Shown here in pieces: positions 1 to 8,562 of a DNA stretch of 60,461 nucleotides. The notes under the pieces are model-generated. The model ran no database searches and had not been told where the DNA came from. It worked only from the letters and a program-made list of their open reading frames with translations. Source of the stretch: Microbacterium sp. ACRRU (lineage in GTDB: Bacteria > Actinomycetota > Actinomycetes > Actinomycetales > Microbacteriaceae); assembly GCF_022346945.1 (NCBI RefSeq), contig NZ_JAKRNI010000019.1, positions 1 through 60,461 on the forward strand, read 5' to 3'. A program made the position numbers and the translations under genes. Position 1 is the first letter of the stretch, and each line of letters opens with the position of its first letter.

Positions 1-98
1 GAAACGCCCGGTTACATTCCGAACCCGGAAGCTAAGCCTCTCAGCGCCGATGGTACTGCAGGGGGGACCCTGTGGGAGAGTAGGACACCGCCGGACTT
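1..98 (+). rRNA. rrf: 5S ribosomal RNA, 3' part
   Basis: The window opens inside a 5S rRNA. The segment around 8-45 carries the conserved loop text CCGAACCCGGAAGCTAAG, and 79-94 (AGTAGGACACCGCCGG) is the usual 3' strand of helix I and its flank. The 5' end, with the other half of helix I, lies outside the window. The 3' end is placed by similarity to other actinobacterial 5S genes and could be off by a few bases. It is followed directly by a strong hairpin, so it is the last gene of an rRNA operon. Confidence 0.95.
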
Positions 99-105
99 CT
101 TCACA

Positions 106-139
106 CGAAATGGCCACCCAATGCTGGGTGGCCATTTCG
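106..139 (+). terminator. rRNA operon terminator
   Basis: A perfect 15-bp stem (106-120 pairs with 125-139, arm CGAAATGGCCACCCA) closes a 4-nt ATGC loop, 8 nt after the 5S gene. There is no long U tract, which is common for high-GC actinobacteria. The stem strength and position make termination of the rRNA operon the natural reading. Confidence 0.92.
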
Positions 140-236
140 CATATACGGACACATCGTCGTTTCGGCGTCGGCCGTCCCCGCACCAGTGGGGGCGCCCGGC
201 GCCGTCGTCGTTTCTTCAGAAGAGTGTTTCCCTGGG

Positions 237-242
237 TAGGGT
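237..242 (+). promoter_or_regulatory. -10 hexamer of probable leaderless promoter (MFS gene)
   Basis: TAGGGT matches the actinobacterial TANNNT -10 pattern and lies exactly 6 nt before the GTG at 249, so transcription would begin at or next to the start codon. No clear Shine-Dalgarno at proper spacing or -35 is seen. Confidence 0.5.
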
Positions 243-248
243 CGCATC

Positions 249-1457
249 GTGAGCGACTTCGCGGGGCATCTTCCGGGGAGCCGCGACTACCGCCGGCTCC
301 TGGTCGGTCTGTTCTTCGGGGGAGTCGCCACGTTCGCGCAGCTGTACGCGACGCAGGCGTTGCTCCCGCAGATCGCCTCCGACACCGGCGCGGATGCCGC
401 GACGGTGGCGCTGACCGTGTCGGCATCCACCTTCGGCCTTGCGGCGGCGGTCATCCCGTGGTCCGTCGTGGCGGATCGCGTCGGCCGCGTGCCCGCAATG
501 GCGGTCGGGATCGTGGCCGCCACGGTTCTCGGCGGACTTGCTCCGTTGGCGCCTGACGTCGGTGTTCTCCTGGCACTACGCCTGGGGGAGGGGGTGGCGC
601 TCGGGGCCGTTCCGGCGGTCGCCCTCGCGTATCTGAGCGAGGAAGTCGACGTGCGCCATGTCGCCGCGGCGGCCGGTTCCTACATCGCGGGCACGACGGT
701 GGGCGGACTGAGCGGGCGTCTGTTGTCCGGTCCGGTGGGCGAGCTCTTCGGTTGGCGATGGGGGGTCGGTTCCGTCATCGTGCTGTGCGCGTTGGCATCC
801 GCCGTGTTCCTGGCGCTGGTGCCTCGCGCTCGTGGCTTCGTGCCGGGCCGGTCGGCGCTGGTGGCCGGACCGTCCCTCGCCGCACGCCTGCGCACGAACC
901 TGCGCTCTCCGGTGCAGCTCGCCCTGTATGCGCAAGGTTTCCTTCTCATGGGTGCATTCGTGGCCGTGTACAACTATCTCGGTTTCCACCTGCGAGAAGC
1001 GCCGTTTCTGCTCGCTCCGGGCGCGGTCACGCTCCTGTTCCTCGCCTACCTGGCGGGCACCGTCTCCTCGCCCCGTGCCGGCGTCCTGGCGGTGCGCCGG
1101 GGGAGATTCACGGTGTTGATCGGCTCGATCGGTGTCATGGCGCTCGGCGCGGTGATTCTGGTGGTGCCCTTCACCCCCGCGGTCGTCGCCGGTCTCATCG
1201 TGTTCACCGCGGGCTTCTTCGCGGCTCACGCGGTGGCGTCGGGCTGGACGCCGATCGCCGCGGAGCCCCAGGCGCGCGCGCAGGCGTCGTCGCTGTACTA
1301 CCTCGGGTACTACGGCGGCTCGAGTGTGTTCGGGTGGGCTCTCGGAATCGTGTATGCCGGCGTCGGATGGGAGGCGTTCGTCGCTGTAGTCGTCGTCCTC
1401 TGCGGGCTCGGGGCTGTCCTCGCCTCGCTGGCCTTGCGTCCGAAGCATGCCGGCTGA
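249..1457 (+). CDS. MFS transporter, YnfM-like
   Basis: A 402-residue hydrophobic protein of the size and layout of a 12-helix major facilitator superfamily permease. The N-terminal part resembles the E. coli YnfM / arabinose-efflux branch: an ATQALLPQIA stretch around residues 36-45 and the loop 2-3 signature DRVGR near residue 78. A hydrophilic linker rich in Arg follows helix 6 (about residues 190-215). It should sit in the cytoplasmic membrane as a proton-driven exporter; the substrate cannot be told from sequence. GTG is chosen because it starts just before the first helix and lies 6 nt after TAGGGT. The gene stands alone between the rRNA operon and the GH13 gene. Confidence 0.88.
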   Translation: MSDFAGHLPGSRDYRRLLVGLFFGGVATFAQLYATQALLPQIASDTGADAATVALTVSASTFGLAAAVIPWSVVADRVGRVPAMAVGIVAATVLGGLAPLAPDVGVLLALRLGEGVALGAVPAVALAYLSEEVDVRHVAAAAGSYIAGTTVGGLSGRLLSGPVGELFGWRWGVGSVIVLCALASAVFLALVPRARGFVPGRSALVAGPSLAARLRTNLRSPVQLALYAQGFLLMGAFVAVYNYLGFHLREAPFLLAPGAVTLLFLAYLAGTVSSPRAGVLAVRRGRFTVLIGSIGVMALGAVILVVPFTPAVVAGLIVFTAGFFAAHAVASGWTPIAAEPQARAQASSLYYLGYYGGSSVFGWALGIVYAGVGWEAFVAVVVVLCGLGAVLASLALRPKHAG

Positions 1458-1512
1458 GGCGGGGGTTTGCGCGCCCGGGTCAATCCCTCACCACGATGTC
1501 ACCGATGGCGAC

Positions 1513-1518
1513 TAGCGT
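1513..1518 (+). promoter_or_regulatory. possible -10 hexamer upstream of the GH13 gene
   Basis: TAGCGT fits TANNNT and would give a 5' UTR of about 20-25 nt that includes the AGGAGG at 1534-1539. No good -35 is visible, so this is a weak call. Confidence 0.3.
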
Positions 1519-1545
1519 CGTTACGACGACATGAGGAGGTCGCGA

Positions 1546-3834
1546 GTGGATGACGCCGACGAGCTGACGACAGCACGGACGCCGCACGACGGTATCGACG
1601 ACGGAACGGCCGAGGACTCTGCCGAACCCGTGGTCGAGATCAGCTACGACGAACAACGCTATCCGGCCCGCCCCCGACGTCTGCGACCGCGAGACCAGTT
1701 CCGCGGCGGCACACTGCGCCGTTTCCTGACGGATCCGCGCAACGCCAACGGAGCGAACCCGTCGTATGTCGAGTGGCTGGTTCGCCAGTCGATGCTGAAG
1801 GATGCCGATGTGCTCAGCCGGCAGCTCTCCGGGCAGCCGTCGATGTGGCGCAATCCCTACGCCCGCCCCGATGCGCGGCGAGCCATCGAATCCACGGATG
1901 TCTGGTTCACCGCGTACCCGATCTCCCTCATGGCGCGTCCCGGCGAGTCCTTCCTCGATGCGCTCGGCGACGAAGCCCTGTGGGAGGCCTTCGAATGGGT
2001 CGGCATCAATGGCATCCACACGGGCCCCGTCAAGCGCGCCGGTGGCATCAGCGGGTGGCAGGAAACGCCCAGCGTGGACGGTCACTTCGACCGCATCAGC
2101 ACGCAGATCGACCCTGAGTTCGGCGATGAGAACGCTTTCCGGCGCATGGCGGACGTGGCCGACGCGCACGGCGGCAGTGTGATCGACGACATCGTTCCCG
2201 GTCACACCGGCAAGGGAGCGGACTTCCGGCTCGCCGAGATGGCGTACAAGGACTACCCCGGCATTTACCACATGGTCGAGATTCCGCGCGAGGACTGGAG
2301 CCTCCTCCCCGAGGTTCCCGCCGGTCGCGATTCGGTCAATCTGGATGCCGACACCGAACGCGAACTGAGCGCCCGGGGCTACATCATCGGCGAGTTGCAG
2401 CGCGTCATCTTCTACACCCCGGGGGTGAAGGAGACCAACTGGAGCGCAACGGCGCCCGTCGTCGGTACGGACGGACTCGAGCGCCGATGGGTCTATCTGC
2501 ACTACTTCAAGGAGGGGCAGCCTTCGATCAACTGGCTGGACCCCACCTTCGCGGGTATGCGCCTCGTCATCGGAGACGCGCTGCACTCCCTCGGCGACCT
2601 CGGGACGAGTGCGCTCCGACTGGACGCCAATGGATTCCTGGGCGTCGAGAAGAGCGCGGAGGGGCTGCCGGCGTGGTCGGAGGGTCATCCGCTCTCGCAC
2701 GCCGCGAACCACATCATCGCCGGGATGGTGCGCAAGGTCGGGGGATTCACTTTCCAGGAGCTCAACCTCACCATCGAAGACATCCGCGACACGGGCGCCG
2801 TGGGCGCCGACCTGTCGTATGACTTCGTGACCCGGCCCGGATACCACCACGCTCTCGCGACGGCGAACACCGAGTTCCTCCGGCTCGCCCTGACGACCGC
2901 GCTGGAGACGGGGGTCGAGCCGGTGCAGCTCGTCCACGGCATGCAGAACCACGACGAGCTGACCTACGAGCTCGTGCACTGGGCCACCACGCATCGCGAC
3001 ACGGTCTACCCGTTCCGACACGGGGAATCCACCGGCGCGGAGATTGCGGAGACCGTCCGCGCCGAGTTGACGCAGGCACTGACCGTCGACGCGGACTACA
3101 ACCTGGTTTTCACGCAGAACGGCATCGCGTGCACGACCGCCTCGCTCATCGCGGCGACCCAGGGGAAGGCCACCCTCGACGCCATCACGGACGCCGATGT
3201 TCCGGCTATCCGCGACGCTCACCTTCTGCTCGCCAAGTACAACTCGTGGCAGCCGGGTGTGTTCGCGCTGTCGGGCTGGGACCTCACGGGGTCGCTCACG
3301 CTCCCCGCCGACGAGGTGCGGCACCTGATCGCCTCGGGCGACACCCGCTGGATCGAGCGCGGTGCGCACGACCTGCTCGATGTCGCTCCGGATGCGTCCA
3401 CGTCGGCATCGGGGATGCCACGGGCGCGGGCGCTCTACGGCTCGCTCGCGCGGCAGCAGGCCGATCCCGAGTCGTTCCTCACGGGTCTGCGGGACATCCT
3501 GAAGATCCGCAGCGAGAACGGGATTGCCGTGGCATCCCAGGTCGACATCCCGCAGGTGGGGCACCCGAGCATGCTCGTCATGGTGCACCGGCTCGACGGC
3601 GGAGACCGGCGCCTCGAGGACGCACCACTGCAGATCACGGTGCTCAACTTTTCGGGAGAGAGCATCGAGGGGACGGTCCGGTCGGAGTGGCTGGTTCCGC
3701 AGAGCACCGCCGTCGATGCGGCCACCGGCGATGTCGTGGGTCGCGTCGATGAACTGCAGAGCTTCGCCCTCGAGCTGGGGCCGTACGCGGGCCTGTTCCT
3801 GCGTATGCACGCGCCGGAGGTGGCCGACGACTGA
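1546..3834 (+). CDS. GH13 alpha-amylase-family enzyme, trehalose synthase-like
   Basis: A large GH13 (alpha/beta)8-barrel protein of about 762 residues. Counted from the upstream in-frame ATG at 1531, the catalytic triad is intact: nucleophile D365 in ALRLDANGF, acid/base E410 in FTFQELN, and the transition-state Asp D475 in [10 protein letters not shown]. The NHDELT signature is typical of trehalose synthase/maltose glucosyltransferases (TreS). Region I is unusual: it reads DDIVPGHTG where the family usually has DxxxNH. The C-terminal 100 residues look like the GH13 beta-sandwich domain. The GTG at 1546 is preferred over the ATG at 1531 because AGGAGG (1534-1539) lies 6 nt before the GTG but inside the longer form. 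Likely role: maltose/trehalose interconversion or related alpha-glucoside metabolism in the cytoplasm; there is no signal peptide. Substrate specificity is inferred. Confidence 0.85.
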   Translation: MDDADELTTARTPHDGIDDGTAEDSAEPVVEISYDEQRYPARPRRLRPRDQFRGGTLRRFLTDPRNANGANPSYVEWLVRQSMLKDADVLSRQLSGQPSMWRNPYARPDARRAIESTDVWFTAYPISLMARPGESFLDALGDEALWEAFEWVGINGIHTGPVKRAGGISGWQETPSVDGHFDRISTQIDPEFGDENAFRRMADVADAHGGSVIDDIVPGHTGKGADFRLAEMAYKDYPGIYHMVEIPREDWSLLPEVPAGRDSVNLDADTERELSARGYIIGELQRVIFYTPGVKETNWSATAPVVGTDGLERRWVYLHYFKEGQPSINWLDPTFAGMRLVIGDALHSLGDLGTSALRLDANGFLGVEKSAEGLPAWSEGHPLSHAANHIIAGMVRKVGGFTFQELNLTIEDIRDTGAVGADLSYDFVTRPGYHHALATANTEFLRLALTTALETGVEPVQLVHGMQNHDELTYELVHWATTHRDTVYPFRHGESTGAEIAETVRAELTQALTVDADYNLVFTQNGIACTTASLIAATQGKATLDAITDADVPAIRDAHLLLAKYNSWQPGVFALSGWDLTGSLTLPADEVRHLIASGDTRWIERGAHDLLDVAPDASTSASGMPRARALYGSLARQQADPESFLTGLRDILKIRSENGIAVASQVDIPQVGHPSMLVMVHRLDGGDRRLEDAPLQITVLNFSGESIEGTVRSEWLVPQSTAVDAATGDVVGRVDELQSFALELGPYAGLFLRMHAPEVADD

Positions 3835-3861
3835 CCCCGGCGGCATGTCGGTGGTCGGACA

Positions 3862-3867
3862 TACGCT
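3862..3867 (+). promoter_or_regulatory. -10 hexamer of probable leaderless promoter (GIY-YIG gene)
   Basis: TACGCT fits TANNNT and ends 6 nt before the ATG at 3874, the same geometry as at uvrB and uvrA. No Shine-Dalgarno is present. Confidence 0.5.
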
Positions 3868-3873
3868 TCGCGC

Positions 3874-4425
3874 ATGAGCAAGGTGTCGTGCGTCGTACCC
3901 GGGTGCCGTGTCGCCGTCGCGTTCGATGCCCCGCTCGACCTGTGCGACGAGCATCTCTCCGTCGCAGCCGAGTGGGCGGGGCGGCGTGACGGCGTAACGG
4001 ATGTCTTGCCCACGCCCTGCCGGCTGTGCGGGTCGCGGCTCGGCGTGCGCTGGCCGACCGGATGGCTGTGCGCGGTGTGCGAGTGGCGCCACGGGGAGCC
4101 GCTCGACACCGACCTTCCGCCGCCGCGCGTCGACGTCGTCTACTACCTGCGGTTCCGCGACCGCATCAAGATCGGGACGAGCGCTCAGCCACGCCAGCGG
4201 CTCCGTGCGATACGGCACGACGAGCTCCTCGCGTTCGAACGCGGCGATCGCTCGCTCGAAAGGCGCCGTCATCTCCAGTTTGCGTCCGAGCGACTCGGGG
4301 GGTCCGAGTGGTTCGATCGGAGCGAGGCCCTCGACACCCACATCGCAGCGTTGGCGGGAGGCGTCACCGATCCCTGGGACCTCTTCGCGCGGTGGACGAG
4401 CGAAGCCTTCGCCCGCCAAGGATGA
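3874..4425 (+). CDS. zinc-ribbon GIY-YIG nuclease-family protein
   Basis: A 183-residue protein. The N-terminal half holds two putative zinc-binding knuckles: C6, C11, C24 and H27, then C49, C52, C66 and C69. The C-terminal half begins with DVVYYLRFRDRIKIGTS (residues 87-103), which fits the GIY-YIG fold of the T5orf172/MUG113 type (YY... KIG), with R and E/H residues following (about 105-135) as expected for the catalytic face. These domains cut DNA or sit in DNA-processing proteins; the actual role here is unknown. It stands alone with its own probable leaderless promoter. The fold assignment is fairly secure, the function is not. Confidence 0.75.
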   Translation: MSKVSCVVPGCRVAVAFDAPLDLCDEHLSVAAEWAGRRDGVTDVLPTPCRLCGSRLGVRWPTGWLCAVCEWRHGEPLDTDLPPPRVDVVYYLRFRDRIKIGTSAQPRQRLRAIRHDELLAFERGDRSLERRRHLQFASERLGGSEWFDRSEALDTHIAALAGGVTDPWDLFARWTSEAFARQG

Positions 4426-4509
4426 GAGAGTCTCGCCCCCGCCGCGTGGCTCAGGGGACTCCAAGGCGACCGTTCTACGGTGAGATCCCCTCACCCCGGG
4501 AAGGTACTC

Positions 4510-5169
4510 ATGGGCTTCCTCGACCGACTCTTCGGCGGCGACGACCGTCGTCGCACGACCGCCCCGACCGCGGCGCACGCGCCCGGGAGCCACTCGAGTG
4601 ACGGCGGACGCTACTCGCCCCCACCGCCGCCGGGTGGTCCGACATCCGCTTCCGCGTCGACACGTGAGGACGCGCAGGCCGTCGAGCGCTATCGATATCT
4701 TCTGCGCACCGCGCCGCCAGAGACGGTCGAGCAGGTGCACGCGGAGGCCTTCGGCCGCTTGACCCCCGCACAGCGTCAGCAAGTGTTGCAGGAGCTGTCG
4801 GCCGGTCTGCCCGCCTCGGAACGACCGACCTCCGACGACCCCGGGTCGCTCGCGCGTGCCGCGACGCGTGCCGAGTACACCCGTCCCGGATTCATGGAAC
4901 GCACGTTCGGTGGGCGCTCCTTCGGCGGAGGAAGCGCGGGCCCGGGCTTCGGATCGATGCTCGGAGCGTCGATGCTGGGGACGATCGGAGGCTACGTCAT
5001 CGGTTCCGCTCTTGTCGGATCGCTCTTCGACCCGGGGTACGCCGCGGGCTTCGAGGACGGAATGGCCGCCGACGGCGGCGACGCGGCCGCTCTGGACGAT
5101 CCCGGCATGACCGACGCGGGAGGATTCGGCGATTTCGGCGGCGACCTCGGCGGCGATTTCGGGTTCTGA
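4510..5169 (+). CDS. hypothetical protein with Gly/Asp-rich tail
   Basis: A 219-residue protein of unknown function. It starts MGFLDRLFGG, continues with a disordered Ser/Pro linker containing six consecutive prolines or near-prolines, then a helical segment (about residues 55-100, AVERYRYLLRTAPPETVEQV). A glycine-rich segment with a short hydrophobic stretch (about residues 145-180, SMLGTIGGYVIGSALVGSLF) is consistent with membrane association. The tail is a Gly-Phe-Asp repeat (GGFGDFGGDLGGDFGF). ATG at 4510 is chosen over GTG at 4480 because GGGAAGG at 4498-4504 gives a 5-nt spacer. Similar small proteins occur in Microbacteriaceae, to my recollection, without assigned function. Confidence 0.75.
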   Translation: MGFLDRLFGGDDRRRTTAPTAAHAPGSHSSDGGRYSPPPPPGGPTSASASTREDAQAVERYRYLLRTAPPETVEQVHAEAFGRLTPAQRQQVLQELSAGLPASERPTSDDPGSLARAATRAEYTRPGFMERTFGGRSFGGGSAGPGFGSMLGASMLGTIGGYVIGSALVGSLFDPGYAAGFEDGMAADGGDAAALDDPGMTDAGGFGDFGGDLGGDFGF

Positions 5170-5269
5170 CGACCCTCCGGGCGTACAGCTCCCGACGTCC
5201 TGACCAGGGGGCGCACGCCGACACCGGCCCGCACCGCGTGGGCACCACCCCGTCGGCCTGCGCGCGCGA

Positions 5270-5275
5270 TATGGT
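5270..5275 (+). promoter_or_regulatory. -10 hexamer before the histidine kinase
   Basis: TATGGT fits TANNNT and ends 7 nt before the ATG at 5283, supporting that ATG over the GTG at 5238 as the translation start of a leaderless message. Confidence 0.4.
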
Positions 5276-5282
5276 CGAGGCC

Positions 5283-6916
5283 ATGTCCGGCTCGTCGCCG
5301 AGCGAGCGGCTCGGTCTGCATCGCAGCCTGCTGACCAATCAATTGCTGCAGGCGGCTGCCGCAATCCTCGCCGCGGCCGTGACCTCATTCCTCGGACAGA
5401 TCCAGGACGTCACTTTGTTCGTCTCGGGCGCGGGCATCGTCTTCACCTGCGCCGCAGTCATCGTCCTGTCACCGCGAGATCGCTTGCCGTCATGGATCGC
5501 GCTCGCCGTGCCCGTCATCGACGTGATCGCGATCGGGCTGATGCGCGGTAGTGCGCCCGTCGCCGGGATCGGCCTGCTCTGGGCGTTTCCCGCGATATGG
5601 ATCGGTGCGGCCTTCGGCATCCGCGGTGTGATCGGCGTGACCGTTGCCGTGTCGGCCATCATCACCTACCAGGCCTTCGACGAGTCGCACCGCGTTGCCG
5701 CGTCGACGTTCGTGCTGCCCTTCACGCTCGCGGCCCTGGCGACCATGTCGCACTTCGCCACGCAGCGCACGCGGGCGCAACGATCGCTCCTGGAGAAGCA
5801 GTCGGCGGAACTGCGGCGCTCCCTCGAGCGCGCACGCCGACAGGAGGACCTCGTCACCGAGGTGCTCGACGCCGTCGACTTCGGCGTCATCCACATCACG
5901 CCGGGTGGCGAGTTCGCGGTGAGCAACGAAGCCCATGCTCGTCTTCAAGCCGGCACCGACGCCGTCGGGCCGTCCTCCGCCGTGTTCGCCGCGGACGGCA
6001 TCACCCCCCTGGAGTCGCGGCAGACTCCGTTCGCGCGCGCGCGCGCGCCGGCGAGGTCTTCGACGGCGAGCTCGTCTGGTACGGGATGCCGGGTGAGGAT
6101 CGACGCGCGCTGAACGTGACCGTTCGACGCCTGCGTCCGCGCGACGGAGCAGATGGCGGTCGGGTCGTGGTCTCGAGAGACGTGACCGCGGAGGAGACGG
6201 CGCTGCGCGCTCGCGAAGACCTCGTGGCGAGCGTGTCCCACGAACTCCGCACCCCGCTCACCTCGATCATCGGCTATCTCGAACTCGCTCTCGACGACGA
6301 CCGCCTCGAGCCCTCGACCCGTGAGCAACTGGAGATCGCCGAGCGCAACGCCATCCGGCTCAGGGAGCTCGTAGCCGACATCCTGGCGGTATCGGCAGCG
6401 TCCCGGCACGGGGTCGGCTTCGCCCTGCAGCCTGCTCCGGCGGATCTCGAAGCCATCGTTCGGGCCGCCGTCACGTCGGTCGCTCCCCGCGCGGCGGCAC
6501 AGGGCATTGAGATCGATGCGAGCGCGGTGCGGTCGTGCCCCACCGTCGTCGATGCGCACCGCCTGCGGCAGGTGGTCGACAACCTGCTGTCGAACGCGGT
6601 GAAGTACAACCGCCGGGGCGGACGTGTGACCGTGACCGTCGATCGGGAGGAGGACACCGTGGTCCTCCGCGTCGCGGACGACGGTCCCGGTATCTCCCCG
6701 AGTGAACAGGGGCGGATCTTCGAGCGGTTCTTCCGGGCGGATGCCGTTCGCAACTCCACGGTGCACGGCAGCGGCCTCGGTCTCGCGATCAGCCGCGACA
6801 TCGCGCGCGCCCACGGCGGCGACATCACGGTAGCGACGCAACCGGGCAGAGGTTCGGTGTTCACGGTGCGTCTGCCCCACAAGGAAGGAGCGGCGTCATG
6901 GTCCTCGATGTCCTGA
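5283..6916 (+). pseudogene. membrane sensor histidine kinase split by a frameshift in a (CG)8 run
   Basis: The gene reads in one frame from 5283 to the CG run at 6032-6047 and then in the -1/+2 frame to the stop at 6914-6916. The first part encodes about five membrane helices (about residues 20-160), a coiled-coil linker (QRTRAQRSLLEKQSAELRRS) and a PAS-like domain. The second part completes the PAS-like domain and has the H-box VSHELRTPLT (His codon 6239-6241), the N-box NLLSNAVKYN, and the G-boxes DDGPGIS and GSGLGLAIS. Removing one CG unit joins the frames seamlessly (TPFARARAGEVFDGEL), giving about 543 residues. As written, translation stops at 6113 and yields no kinase domain. This could be a true mutation, a phase-variable tract or a base-calling error. 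The end overlaps the next start by 19 nt, so the two genes form an operon. Confidence 0.88.
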
Positions 6917-8061
6917 GCCTGCAGATGGCGGCGTCGCTGGTCATCGTGGTGTCGGCAGTGATGTACCTGCTGGACACGCTGATGCTCAAGGATGCGCTGC
7001 CGGGCCGGCTGTGGGCCACCGCCTTCCTCTCCGGCGTATTCTCGGCGGTCGCGTACCTGGTCTGGATCGCCGTGCCCGGAGCGTTCATCGCCATCGCGCT
7101 GGGCAACGGCGCCTTCGTCGCGGCAACCGCATTCATCTGGTTGGGAAGCGTCGCATTCAACGGCCGGCCGCTCCGCGTCCCCGTCGTGGTCACCGCGGTC
7201 GCGCTGGTCGGTGTCGTCATCGCCGCGCTCGTCGAGGGATCCCGCGCCGGGGACTGGGCCGGGGCGGTCCCGCTGTTCCTCGCCAACGCGCTGTTCGCCG
7301 TCCTCGGCGCGATCGAGACGCGCCGCGGTGCCATCGCTCGACGATGGAGTGCAGCCGGATTGACCGTCATCATGGGCATCGAGGCCGTGTGGTTCAGCCT
7401 GCGAACGGTCGTGTTCCTGGCGCAGGGTCCCGACAGCGAGGTCTTCCAGACGTACTTCGGTACGAGTGTCTCGGCATTCCTCACGATGGCGCTGGTCGTC
7501 GCCGCCGTCGTCGTCACCTCGGTGCTCCGCACGAACGAGTCCGCGTTGCGGGGCAACCCCGAGACCCGTCAGCTAATCGTCGATCGGTCCGGGGTGCTGC
7601 TGCGGGAGTCGTTCGGGGCGGTCCTGACGATCCTCGTGGCTCGCGCCGACGCCGCCGGCGAAGACCTGTGCGTCATCGGCATCCGGGTGGACGATCTGCG
7701 TCGCGTGGCCACCGCGTTCGGTCCGGAAGAAGCGGAGGACATGGCGCGTGCCTTCCGTGCCTCCGTGCGCCGACATGCCCCCACCATGGCGCTGGTGGGG
7801 GTGACGGACGCGACGGGTCTGTCCGTCGCCTTCTCCACCCCTCCCGCCACGGACCATCGTCGGCTCGTCCGAGTGCTCCACGAACGCCTCGTGGACGATC
7901 TGTCCGACCTGGGCACTTCGGTCGTGCCGGTGGTCGGGATCGGGGTCGCGCTGGCGTCGGAGGACGGGCGGGACGGTCCGACGCTCGTCGACCGCGCCGA
8001 TGCGAAGGCGCGTCACGCGGCCATGAGCGGCGAGCAACCGTTCGGCTTCGCGGCGGAGTGA
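6898..8061 (+). CDS. membrane protein with degenerate GGDEF-like domain
   Basis: A 387-residue protein. The first 210 residues hold about seven hydrophobic helices with short loops. Residues about 235-375 resemble the fold order of a GGDEF domain (GEDLCVIGIRVDDLRRVATAFGP corresponds to the IDLDxFKxxND strand-helix), but the GG(D/E)EF active loop is replaced by TDATGLSV, so diguanylate cyclase activity is not expected. A degenerate domain of this kind could bind nucleotide, partner the kinase or be structural. The ATG at 6898 has AAGGAAGG upstream inside the end of the kinase gene, so the two are probably translated together. The gene ends 9 nt from the convergent response regulator. Membrane topology is predicted from hydrophobicity only. 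Confidence 0.75.
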   Translation: MVLDVLSLQMAASLVIVVSAVMYLLDTLMLKDALPGRLWATAFLSGVFSAVAYLVWIAVPGAFIAIALGNGAFVAATAFIWLGSVAFNGRPLRVPVVVTAVALVGVVIAALVEGSRAGDWAGAVPLFLANALFAVLGAIETRRGAIARRWSAAGLTVIMGIEAVWFSLRTVVFLAQGPDSEVFQTYFGTSVSAFLTMALVVAAVVVTSVLRTNESALRGNPETRQLIVDRSGVLLRESFGAVLTILVARADAAGEDLCVIGIRVDDLRRVATAFGPEEAEDMARAFRASVRRHAPTMALVGVTDATGLSVAFSTPPATDHRRLVRVLHERLVDDLSDLGTSVVPVVGIGVALASEDGRDGPTLVDRADAKARHAAMSGEQPFGFAAE

Positions 8062-8070
8062 CCGGTCCGG

Positions 8071-8457
8071 TCAGCCTTCGTCGCCGGGCGGCAGTTCATC
8101 GGCGAGCGCCTGGACGCGCGCACGCAGCTCACGCGGACGGAACGGCTTGGTGAGGTAGTCGTCGGCGCCGGCCTCGCGGGCGAGACGTTCTTCCGTGGCA
8201 TCCACTCGAGCGCTCACCATGAGGATGCGCGTCTCGCTGAACTCGCGGATGCGTCGCGCCGTCGCGAAGCCGTCGAGTCCCGGCATGCTCACGTCGAGCG
8301 TCGTGACAGCCGGGTCGCCGCGGCGGACGGCCTCGATGCCGGACAACCCGTCGGCTGCGGGGTGCACCGAGAAGCCGTGGGGCTCGAGTATCGCGATGAT
8401 GAGTGATCGGATGTCGACATCGTCTTCGATGACGACCACGACGTTCGGATTCGGCAT
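8071..8457 (-). CDS. single-domain response regulator (receiver only)
   Basis: A 128-residue CheY-like receiver. Acidic residues E11, D12 and D13, phospho-acceptor D55 (TTLDVSMPG), S82 in the Thr/Ser switch position and K104 (YLTKPF) are all in place, so it should be phosphorylated. There is no DNA-binding or enzymatic output domain. It lies tail to tail with the kinase/GGDEF-like pair and is a plausible partner, though on the opposite strand and hence under its own promoter. Possible roles are phosphorelay intermediate or protein-protein switch. A GAGGG lies about 9 nt before the ATG. Confidence 0.9.
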   Translation of the reverse strand: MPNPNVVVVIEDDVDIRSLIIAILEPHGFSVHPAADGLSGIEAVRRGDPAVTTLDVSMPGLDGFATARRIREFSETRILMVSARVDATEERLAREAGADDYLTKPFRPRELRARVQALADELPPGDEG

Positions 8458-8562
8458 GATGACACCCTCGCGCCGGTCGGAAGGCGCAGACGCGGCCCTG
8501 AGGCGATGTTAGACCACGCAGGCGGCCCGGGGACCCCGGGGCTGCTGTGGCATCCTCGAGGG

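Noticed and set aside
1480..5388. 1302-residue minus-strand open frame
   Set aside because: It is antisense to the GH13, GIY-YIG and Gly-rich protein genes, is Arg/Gly/His-rich with no domain, and only reflects high GC content.
6032..6047. Programmed ribosomal frameshift at the CG run
   Set aside because: There is no slippery heptamer and no clear stimulatory element. A one-unit length change in the CG tract explains the two frames more simply.
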